A stretch of 64,000 bases of DNA from Thunnus maccoyii (Eukaryota; Chordata; Actinopteri; Scombriformes; Scombridae): the NCBI RefSeq assembly GCF_910596095.1, contig NC_056550.1, positions 21,882,001-21,946,000 on the forward strand, given 5' to 3'. Shown here piece by piece: positions 49,401 through 60,605 of the stretch; the first letter of the stretch is position 1, and each line of letters starts with the position of its first letter. A program made the translations under genes and the position numbers. The notes beneath the pieces were generated by a model. That model did not search any database, had not been told where the DNA came from, and saw only the letters and a list, made by a program, of their open reading frames with translations.

Positions 49401-52400
49401 TACTCTGCCCTCTGTGTGTACCTGCCTGTTGACCTCTGGAACAGGTCTTTGTCAGCTGCACAATGTGAAACCACTCAGTGCTGCCGAATTTGAGCAAAGT
49501 GAACAAGGAAAGCAGAATTATCTCCGTGTTTGCAGGTTGCGAGCCGTGCCATCGTCTCTGTGAAAGCTTTGATTGGCGCGTTCCCTGTTGTCACCTCACC
49601 CTGTGTGTTGCTCCAGCGTGCGCTGTGGGCTGGCAGGTGGCTTCCTGTCACTCATCAGCCATTGGCGTATTAACTCCGTCATGTTGTGATGGTAAACCTT
49701 TCTTCCAACAGTCTCTGGAACAACAGGCCAAACAGCTACCAGCAGCTAATTACGTAAATGCTGGGGGGTACTGTGAGACAGAGGAGAAGGAGAGAGAGAA
49801 TAGAGAGGGGTAGGGGGGGGGGATGGTTGTCTGAGTATGATATCATTCTGCCAGTGGGTGCAGCGTAATTACATTTCCTATTTGGGGGTCATTGGAGAGC
49901 CCCTCCAGATGCTATCTCCAGCCCATCTGTTTATTCAGTTAGCCAGTGGTGAGGCCAAAGGTCACCTCAAAAGTGTTACGTGAATGTTGAGAAGCAACAC
50001 GCAGGACATAATGTGAATTCAGTGATATTGTTCATTTGAATAGAAATGAGCACTTCATACATATCTGGCAGACCCCAGACCTCACCAAGCTGCAGTCGGG
50101 ATTGTAATTTGCACAAGCCGTGTCCTTGACCCATTCGAAACCGCTGGAAACTCAAAAAGCGGGTGTTACTCAGTGAAGCCTCATTGAATCCGCCTGGCAG
50201 CGCTGTCTGTGAGTGGTGACTGAGTGTAGCCTGAATGTATCTGACAGAGCTGTCTGTTACATGATAGATCTGATCATTGGCCTTGGTTATGTGTTTGTCA
50301 TGCTTATGGAAACATTTTGTCTGCCAGCTTTGTCAGGAAGGTTTAGCCAACCATTTTTGAGCAAAACACAAAATCTAGAGATAATGATATCAATTAACCA
50401 CACTGGTATTTTGCATCTTGGAGTCTAAAAAACAGACCGCAGTGTTATTTCCCACATCCCACTGACAAAATCGAAATAGACCTTTACTAGAGAAGATACA
50501 AGAAACAGCACCTTCATGTTTGAATTTGTGTGAATTATGCATTTAGATTTTACACACTTAAACTTGCAACATTACAACCAGGAAAAAATGCACTCAGCTC
50601 GTACAGAGAGGGATCATTTTTCACATTATTATGTTATTGAACCCATTGCTAGATGGCACTTAGAGCACCACATGGTGTTCAGTCACTTCATTTTAAAAGG
50701 CTCACTGGGTATGCAGGGGTGTGTGTGCAGGGGGGGGGGGGGGGGGGGGGGCATGGCTCAGAGGAAAAGGGCGACACGATGACTTTGTTTAATTGAGTTG
50801 CTCCGCAGAGTTCAGACTTGCTAAAGATCACGACAGCAGAGGCGGAGAATAAATCTGCACCTCTCACCCAGAGATGGACAGAGCTGAGATAAATGGTCTC
50901 AAGAGGAGAGAAAGGTACATTTGTATTCAGTGGAGGCGTTTACAGGAAGACAGGGAAGACAGAAAAGAGGAGGTGTTGGAAGATGTTGGGGTGAATGATG
51001 TAAGAGCTGCATCTATGCTGGTAATTTTATTTAGATAAAGAAACACAAAGAAATGAAAGATCACAAAGCAACCAACAATAAGGTGATCTATCATTACTGG
51101 AAAGGGTACCATGAACAATCCTCACCCATAGAACATTTGAGCAACAAACACAAAGACCAGAAAGGCACCAAAACTCAGAAACATAAAGCAAAAGTAAAAA
51201 CCAAAAGCTGAGAAACACACAAATGTAAGTAACTAAAAAGTAACAAATTTAGATTTTTGATCTCAGGTCTTCCACCTTCACATTTAGCTTTTTGTAATTT
51301 TTTTGTCAAAGGTTTTAGATTGCTATTAGTTTGTGGTCCAAGATTTAATCCTCTCCATAGTTTATGGCTTAACAATATGAGTGTGTTCCCATTGGTGTAC
51401 TGTACTGTATGTTGCCATGCACGTACACGAGTACTTATTTCTGTATGATGTAGCGGCATTCGCCTGTGGGCAGATGCCATAACTGCAAATCAATCTTGTA
51501 CAAATCCATATCTATTCATCCGGAGCTGGGTTACAGGCCACTAGAGAGAGAGAGAGAGAGAGATAGAGAGTCAGAAAAGCTCCATATGGACCTGACGGAT
51601 GATCCACCTCTATCAGAGAGAGCCGACAAACACCGCTTGATAGGATGGCCCGATGTAATGGAGTGCTTTTGGCCACGAGGGATGGAAGCTAACAGGGAGG
51701 GAGATCTGAGGTGTGTTGTCTTTGTGCAGAGGCCAGATCTGCAAAGCTGACTCCCCTCGAGATGCTTGACTGTTCAGTGCTGGTGTAGGGCAGAGTTTCT
51801 GTCTCATCCTACAGAACCCCTAGAGAACCCCCCGATCTAGTTTATGCTGTCCTACTACTGCTGCTTTTTATAGGCCTGGCCACAAGAGCGCCAGCTTAGA
51901 GGACAGCCTCTAGGGAGCAAACCCATATCAGCCGATCTGCAACCCAGGCTGCTACGCAAGCCAACACACATACCTGTGCACACACACACACACACACACA
52001 CACGTGCAAAGTCAACATTTGCCAATGACTCATGTACCCCACCAGGCACAGAGTGAAGTATTTGAGTCATTGCTGCTACTTAACCTCTTTACCTCCAATT
52101 AAACTTGACAAGTTAAATATACGCCTAATTATAAGATTTTCAAGAGCTTTACAGAGGTTTAAAGAGATCATCAGCAAATTCATGAAAGGTATGTTAAGAA
52201 TAGAGAAGCATAATACAAGGGCATTACATTTAGGTGTTTACGGTGTGTTTTACCAAATTTTGTTCAGGTTTGAATCTGAATCTAGAGGGTTTCTCTTCCT
52301 CCTCTCTTTGTCAGACAATGCAGTTAGCACATTATTTAAATTCACTCATCAGCTTTAGATACATCTCCTTTCTATGCTATGATGCATGAGCCAATGTTTT

Positions 52401-55400
52401 TTTTCTTATTGAGACCAAAGCTTTCTGTGAAACGCAGAGAGGGTGCTGCTGCCTCTTGGGGGAAGCCTGCAGGCGTACACCTGTGGAGCCGCCGAAAGGC
52501 CACCGCAGCAGCCAGCTTAGAGCCCCTCGGAGCGAGTCCACAGCAGCTCGACTGATCTTGGAGCAAAAACAATCTCACAAACCCCTCTCCTCTGCTGGCA
52601 GCAGAGGAGAGGGGTTTGTGAGATTGGGGGCAGGGGGTTTAGAGAAGTAGAGGAGGAGGAGGGAGGAAGGGGGGGGAGGGATAAAGCATAGCGGGTGTAA
52701 TCTCACACACTGTGCCCCAGTGTTGGCATAAATGAGGAAGTCACATACGATATTATGTAACTCGGGCGGAGTGGGGTGGTTTTAAGGCTGGAAAATTACT
52801 AGAGTCGGTATGTGTGTTTATGTCATCTGGTGCTGCCAATATCATACAGCAGGACGTCACTGCCACCGTCACCGTCACCGTCACCATCACAATGTGTGTG
52901 GGAATGTGCATGTAAGAGAGAAAGAGACACCTGTGTTTGTGTACTACAGATGCATTTATGCTTATTGTTATTGTTATTATGTAATTTAGTGTATTTACAA
53001 CCTGTTTTACAATTTATTTGAGAAGTGGACTCTTTCCTGGTTCCTATAGAAGGTCATGTCACGGCATTTCGCAAACCCACAATGATGATTATGTAGATGA
53101 AATCAGGGTGACACGCACACACACACACACACACGGCATGTCAGCACACGATTGGGTAAATAGATCATCAGATTACGCTTCTCAGTGACCTCAATTATCC
53201 CGCCCAATCATTTTACCTTCCATTTATCTCACTGGCCCTATTTTTATCTCCATCTGAGTAAATGAATCTGTAGTTATGAATCTTTCCCAGCTATCATTAC
53301 GCAACTGGCTCTTTCAATGACACCTTCTTAGAGGTTCAGCAAGCTTTGACCTCCCTGGAGGGGTCATAAAAACCACTTCAGACAGTCTGAAACTCTCTTT
53401 TTTTGCTTTTGTTTGATAGTTTTCAGTGCAGGAACCAGAACAACTAACAATAAAGGTACTAAGCCTGGGAGATGAAAACGTGAACTAATGTGTACATACA
53501 TTGTTTGACAGATATGTATGAAAAGAAGCAGGATATGTGGATTTATTCAGGACAGTATTTTCCACAAAAGAGAGCAATAACCCAAAGCTTACCTTAACTT
53601 AAACCAGAATAATGTAACCTAACCATAAGCTCAAAAGTTGACATGACTTAAAGAAGACAAGATAATAAAAGCAAATCTCTGCATGACTAGAATTACGAGG
53701 AGGAATCTTGTGGTTTTCCCAGTTTAATGGCTTTAATGGCTGGCTGGTAGCAGGTGTCAGGCAGGCAGAGGCAGCAGGGTTCACAGCAGCACAGAGCCCC
53801 AGGCCTCCACACCTTGCCAGGGGAGAAACGGAGGGGTGGGGGTGGGGTTAGAGGAAGCCCTGTGGATGTTCCCTGCCAGTAAAGATAAAGGGGGAGAGAT
53901 CAATTGAAGAGAGGAGAGGGCAGACAAAGCAAATTGATAATAATATGATTTTGGTTATGACGCACTCTGGTGAATGAGAAGAAAGGGAAACAGAAGTGGA
54001 TGAGGGTCAGTGTCAAGGAATGACGGATGGATATGCAAGCAAACAGGATAGAGGAAGCAGAGGATCAAGTGAGATGGAAATGAGAGGTGAATGAGGGGAA
54101 GATGGATTGTGTGAGAGATCCATGAGAAGGCTGGAAGTTGCGTGACAAGATTAAAATGTATCTCTGGTGTCATAAATAAGGGAGAAATCCATGCTCGATT
54201 ACTCTGTGTTGCCGCGTTTGACAGCGGCAGATTTCCACCACGCGGCCTGCAAGCCTCTGCTTTGGCAACACGCGCCTCACTGTGATGACGCACAGCTTGC
54301 TTAACAAGACGGAGGGGAACCGAACACAAACACGCCTCTCTGTATGGAGCAGTTTTACGCAAAATAGAGCCAGGCTACTTAACTCTCTTCCTGTGATGTT
54401 ATGTGGTGCCGTAAACAGCAGCACCAAGGTTCATGTCATGGCCAAGGTTGGCTTGCTCCACAGAGGACACTTTTCAATACCTTGCTTGTTTGACCTGCCA
54501 AGTCCACTTAGCTGTGCTACTTGTTTTCCTCAGTGCCCTTTATTTTTCCAAAAAGGTAATTTTATAGATGTCAAATATTAATCCTTTAGAATAGTGTGGA
54601 AGTGAGTCAAAGCATCGATCATGTAACTCTGCAAGATGACGCAAAGGCCCCACTCTTTCTACTCGGGGCATTCCTTTAATGATCAAGTTATTAAAGTAAT
54701 ACTCCACCCACGAATTCATCCTTGGAGCGTGACACACTCACTTCCTGTTAGCATGAAAGGGGGCTTGTAAAAAGTTTACAATTTTGTCCTTCATGTGGGA
54801 CAAAGGCTGTGTTCAACTTGGATTTGTGTCGGTTTCAATGGATTCCAATTGTGACTCTTTCACAGTGGAAGAATGCATCTAAACATCCATAGAAACTTCA
54901 AACCACTCTTGCAACATAAGCTTTTCTGCTGTGAACATGTAGTGTGGGAACTAACTTTTCATGATCAATTAATCTGGAGATTATTTTTTCTGATAAATTG
55001 ATTAATCATTTAGTTTATAAACTACCAGAAAATATTGTAAAATAAGGTTGGTGCTTAATTCTTTTAAGTGGGGTTTAATTTCATGTAATTGTGCTTTTGG
55101 TTTTTCATTTAAATACATAGAAAAAGATTAAAATGATATGTGAAATTTGCAAAAAAATAAGAAAATACTATAAAATCGTTATCAGAATTCAAGGTCAAAG
55201 AGTCCAAAGCTCAAAGATATTTAAATTTACAATAATATAAAACAGAAAAAAGTTGCAGTTTGGCATTTTGATTGATAAATAACTTGATAAATTTTCTGCT
55301 GATCACCTGTTTGATTTAAATGACTATTTTTTTGCAGTTTATCTGAATGCTGAGAGTGTTTCTAAGACTTATTTTTGAAAAAAAAAAAACAAAACAGTTA

Positions 55401-58400
55401 AATGCACCCCTTCTGGCCTAGTCTTCATGCAGGGCACGATATTTGTGGGCTGGAGGGATGTATGGGCACAGCTGGTCATTTATTCTAAAGGACAGAGAGT
55501 TCACTGTACATAGTGACTTTAACTGGAAGTGAAGTCCAGACCTGCAGGAAACAAAATAGAAAGGGAGACTGGACATTGGAGGGGAGTGTCTGGGCTGATT
55601 ACTTGGGCTCATTTAATGTAAACTCACCTTTTCCATGGTCCCTCTGTCCGTCTTAGTATATATGACTCTACCTGGTGCACACACCAAACACACTGAGGAC
55701 GTCATTGATTTCAAATAAATCCTGTATCAAAAGCTTTAACACTCTTGAAATGCTGGTTAATTTAAGCAGCTAGCATCAATTTAGCTTCTGGTCTACTCTA
55801 CATGACTTTTACTATGCACAGCTACATAATGAGTCTTCCTCTGCTCTACTGACTGAAGCATGTGCTCTGACCCGGCCAGTATTGAACGTTATTGTTGGCT
55901 TTCACCCATGGGCAGCAGCACTAATGAAGTCAGCGAAGGCCGCCCAGCATGAACTGTCAACACTTTCCATTTGATTGCTGAGACAGTGTGTGAACATGAT
56001 TAATAATACAGTGTTGACCAGTTTAATTATTCAATTGTTTATGGCTTGTCTTTGTTTGCTTATAGATCCGGCGCAGGAGGCCCACACCTGCTACGCTGTT
56101 TAGAGTAGCTGACCAAACATCTCCTGAAGATGATCAGTCAACCCATCAGGTAAAGGTGAAGTCGAAACACTTTATTATAATAAGTGTTTGTGCATTCTCA
56201 TCTGTCATCATCTGGATGAGTCGTGAATCTGACATTTCAGTGTTTAACAACATAGTGCTGTGTCATTGTGTCATCTACTGTCTGTCTCATAAATCAGCTC
56301 CTAACTAGTGTCTCATATTAGAAAATTATATAATATTTTAACTCCTGCTGGACCCTCTGATGTGTCCATCATCACAAACTCTTGTTGTGTGTCTTTTTCC
56401 AACCCAAGATAAATTTACTAAATTCTTTGAGATTAAAGGTTCATTTTGACCTTAGAAATAGCAGTTTCACAACAAAAAACTTGTGGCTGAAAGCTTTGGA
56501 AAAAACCAGTAACCAAGTTTTACCAATTTGTGGTAACTTTACTTTAAAGGATAGGTTCACAATTTTTCAAGTCTGTCTTAAAGGTGCAATGTGTAGGATT
56601 TAGTGGCATCTAGTGGTGAGGTTGCAGATCACAACCAACTGAATACTCCTCACCCTCCCCTTACAAGCGTGTAGGAGAACCTATGGTGGCTGCGAAACCC
56701 ACAAAAAACGCAAAAGGCCCTCTCTAGAGCCAGTGTTTGGTTTGTCCATTCTAGGCTACTGTAGAAACATGGCTGTGCAACATGGCGGACTCCCTACAGT
56801 ACTAAACCGGTTTGAATCCTACTTAAAGGACAGAGACTGCTTTGTGTCTATAGGTAGTTACACATCTGAGTGGACAAAAATGACATGTGGAGTTCCCCAA
56901 GGCTCCATCCTGGGGCCTCTTCTGTTCAACATCTACATGCTCCCACTAGCTCAAATTATAGAAAACGACAAAATATGCTACCACAGTTATGCGGATGACA
57001 CACAAATTTACGTAACCATATCGCCAGGGGACTATGGTCCAATACAAGCACTGTGCACAAGTGCATTGAACATATCAATGATTGGATGTGCCAGAATTTT
57101 CTTCAATTAAACAAAAACAAAACTGAAGTAATTGGTTTTGGAGCCAAGGAAGAACGTTTAAAAGTCAGCACTCAGCTTCAATCGACAATGTTAAAAACTA
57201 CAAACCAAGTCAGAAATCTTGGTGTAGTCATGGACTCAGACCTGAATTTCATCAGCCACAATTACAAAGACAATTACAAAGTCAGTCTACTATCACCTGA
57301 AGAATATATCAATAATTAAAGGACTTATGTCTCAGCATGACTTGGAAAAACTTGTCCATGCATTTATCTAACACTGTCTTCACAGGTCTCCCTAAAATAT
57401 CGATCAGACAGCTGCAGCTGATTCAGAACGCTGCTGCTCAAGTCCTCACTAAGAACAAGAAAGTGGATCATATACCTATAATTCTCAGATCTTTACATTG
57501 GCTTCCTGTCTGTCAAAGAATTTATTTTAAAATACTGCTGTTGGTTTATAAAGCACTAAATGGTTTAGAACCAAAATACATCTCTAATCTGCTGCTACAT
57601 TATGAACCATCCAGACCTCTCAGGTCATCTGGGACAGGTCTGCTTTCTGTTCCCAGAGTAAAAACTAAACATGGAGAAGCAGCATTCAGTTTTTATGCTC
57701 CACATATCTGGAACAAATTCCCAGAAAACTGCAGGTCTGCTGCAACCCTCAGTTCTTTTAAATCATAGCTGAAGACTTTTCTGTTTGCCGCCGCCTTTTT
57801 TATATGTCTTTTTACTTGTGTTGCTTTTATATTCTGTTTTGATGCCTTTTATGCATCAAGCTAACAAAAACACAAGGATTCTTAGTTTCAGGTGATTATA
57901 CACTAATTAAAACATACTTATGAACATTATGTTCCATTTCTACCAAGTCCGTTCCACTAAATGCAACTAAATTCTGCACACTGCACCTTTAAATAATAAT
58001 AATCAGGTGCCCATTTGGACATTAAAAGAGATTTTGCATACTGTAATCATTCCTTCTGTTCATACTGACCATTAAAAGATCCCTTCCTAATGCACTTTCA
58101 ATGTAATGGGAGACAAAATCCACAGTCCTAGTCCTTGTTTGGTGCAAAAATTTATTTAAAGGTTAATCTTAAGTTAACCTTGTTTCCTTGTTGAGCTGCA
58201 GTGGAAGGATCATAACGAAAAGAGGGAATTTTATACTAAAAAGGCTGTAACTGTGGAAGATGTGCACTTGATTTGACTAATTCTGATGGCTTAAGCCCTA
58301 TATTAGCTTTAGATTAATTTCTTAGTATATTTTCGTACAAAACAACTGTGGATTTTATAAGGGATTAGGATGGGAATAGGAGGGGATCTTTTAATGGTCA

Positions 58401-59660
58401 GTATAAACAGGAGGGATGATTACAGCAAGCAAAGCCTGTTTCAGTGTTCATATGAGCACCTGACTGTTGTTTTAAGATAGATAATGATTGATATAAATAT
58501 AGTAAAACACATTTATAATAATATGAAATATATCTTCATAGCAGAAGTTACAATTATTTACAAATACTGCTCATTTACACTTAAAAATGTCCTTATATAA
58601 ACTTTTAACTACATTATAGTGCATTATAAACCATTTATTTAATGTTTATATACTGCTTATAAATGCTAAATGGGTAAGTACAGGGTTTTTTTTGTAATTT
58701 TTTAAAAACTCTTTTGAAAATCTCAATGTCAAAAAGTATTGAACACACCAGACAGGACTTTGAGAAAATGTTCACTTCTATGAACACTACTTGTGCCGCT
58801 CACTTGGCAAATGATGGCATTTATAAGAAGCCAAACTTGTCCTTAAAAATAAGGTATTAAATGCCTGGCAAACACATGTAGTGATTATGCCATTGGGATA
58901 AAGAGAGTGAAAGTCTTCAAGAGATTAAACTTCTGTACGCACAAGACATACAGAACATTTTAATTTCATAGTGCAGTCCTGATAAAACATGGCATCTTGG
59001 GTTTGAATACTTCTCTCATTGTAAGCATTATCTACTGCATATTTTACTTCTGCTTCTTCTTAGTAGTAACGGTAACGTTTTGGAATAAAGACATATATAT
59101 GAATTCATTATAGAGTGTTTTTTTTCCAACTTTAAAGGTACTGAAAAGGTAATTTAGGCTAATTAATGTGTCTCTCTCTGTGTTCACAGTGGGTTGTAGG
59201 AGAGAACGGAGTGCTCAAACCAAAACGTGTCAACCCAAACGTGTACCAGCCTCCATCACTCAAAGGTCGGTGCGAGCAGTAATGATACCACAGGTGGTGG
59301 TTGTGTGTGTTGTGATTCATCCTTGTGTTTAAGTCCTTCTTGTTTTACCGTGCTTCGGCTGCAGTCAATTTCCTCCTTATTTTTCCATGCTTCACGTTAG
59401 GCAAAAATGCATGTGACAGATGGGTAGATATGCAATAAAAGCCTTCACTCCTTCTTTTTCTGTGCACGTCTCATATGCGTAGGCTTGCGTCAGTGTTTTC
59501 GATTCTTAGTGTAAACTCAACAGCAGGCTCCGTATATTTGTGTGTGACAGAAAGGGAGAAAGAGAGAGATTAAAGTGTGACAGCTGTGAGACACTGAGTG
59601 TGAGTCTAGGAAAGTCTGGATCATCCAGGATTACACTCAGTTGTGTATACAGCTGTGGCA

Positions 59661-59695
<35 letters not shown>

Positions 59696-60571
59696 ACAGA
59701 ACAGAACATGAACACACACATACAGTATAGGCATGATAGAAATACATACATGAACACAAACATATACTCTCTTTTGTGTCTTTATGCATGTGTCTTCTTG
59801 CTTGTTGCATGTGGTCGTTAAAGAGGCAAAATTCTACATTTTGGAGCTTATCAGCAGAGCTTCATTTTATCTGGGATTTCTGGGTGTTTGTTGCATGTCG
59901 TGTGATGATATAATGAAGCACGAAGCCTTGCTCTTGCATCAGAAATCTGTCCTTCAGCAGCTCAGTTGCAGAGAGTGAAAGAGAGAGCTACCTTGGAATA
60001 ATTTCTAATTACATAACCTACCTTAAGCTAGAATAAGTGACCTGCCTCACTGCCGCACTGTGTATCTGAGGGTGTGAGATAGTGAAAGAGAGAGAGAGAG
60101 AGAGAGAGAGGCCAAGGTGACCCAGAGGAAGTGAGAGGAGGAGTTGAGGTAATAACAAAAAGAGGAGAGAGTGTGTAGGGAGAGAGAGAGAGAGAGAGAG
60201 AAAAGTGTGAGTCAGCATTGCCGCTGTGAGAGCGCTGAGGAGGGCGGGCGGTCGAGGAAAGACGAGGGTACAAAGAAACAGATGGGAGAACAGGGTGAGA
60301 GAAGGGATAGGAAACAACAGGGAAGGCTATACTGTAAAAAAAAATAAAATCAGTGTGGGATACCGTTTCGCAATTGCCTGCTTGCCTGTCTGTCTGTCAG
60401 TGCATGTGTTTAATTGGCTTCCTGCCTGCCTGGCGTGTATTCAAAAACCCCCGTGAGGCTTGATAAAAACTGACAGTTTTGAAGCGTGGTAAAACCACAA
60501 CAACATCTCCCTCTATCCCTGTGTCTGTGTCCGTGTGTTTGTGTGGCTATCTCCCTGTGTGTGCTGTGTGT

Positions 60572-60605
<34 letters not shown>

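Larger units (their letters stand above)
43498..56065 (+). other. ppp1r1b: ppp1r1b intron 1 (12.6 kb)
   Basis: Holds MITE A copy 1, the perfect 27-bp inverted repeat, G22 (50730-50751), an (AG)n tract near 51542-51570, (AC)n at about 51978-52003, a CACCGT hexamer repeat (about 52864-52888), (CA)n near 53111-53133 and a TTAA-type terminus at 54691. Complex patches at 49860-49980 and 53150-53360 may be regulatory. No other gene is seen in it. Confidence 0.8.
56548..58484. mobile_element. MITE A copy 2, interrupted by MITE B, long palindrome
   Basis: Begins after TTAA (56544-56547) with AGGATAGGTTCAC, like copy 1. It is broken at 56578-57992 by MITE B and resumes with a CAGGTGCCCA block also seen in copy 1. 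Its remaining body is a foldback: 58041-58140 and about 58340-58435 are reverse complements with a few mismatches. The right terminal repeat present in copy 1 is missing, so this copy is truncated. Confidence 0.75.
56150..59189 (+). other. ppp1r1b: ppp1r1b intron 2 (3.0 kb)
   Basis: About 1.9 kb of it is the nested transposon block described separately. The remaining 3' part (58490-59180) is AT-rich and unremarkable. Normal acceptor with a CT tract before exon 3. Confidence 0.85.

Noticed and set aside
56600..56625. CTCF-like CCACTAGATGCCAC inside MITE B
   Set aside because: The key GGC core reads GCC, and the motif belongs to a high-copy repeat.
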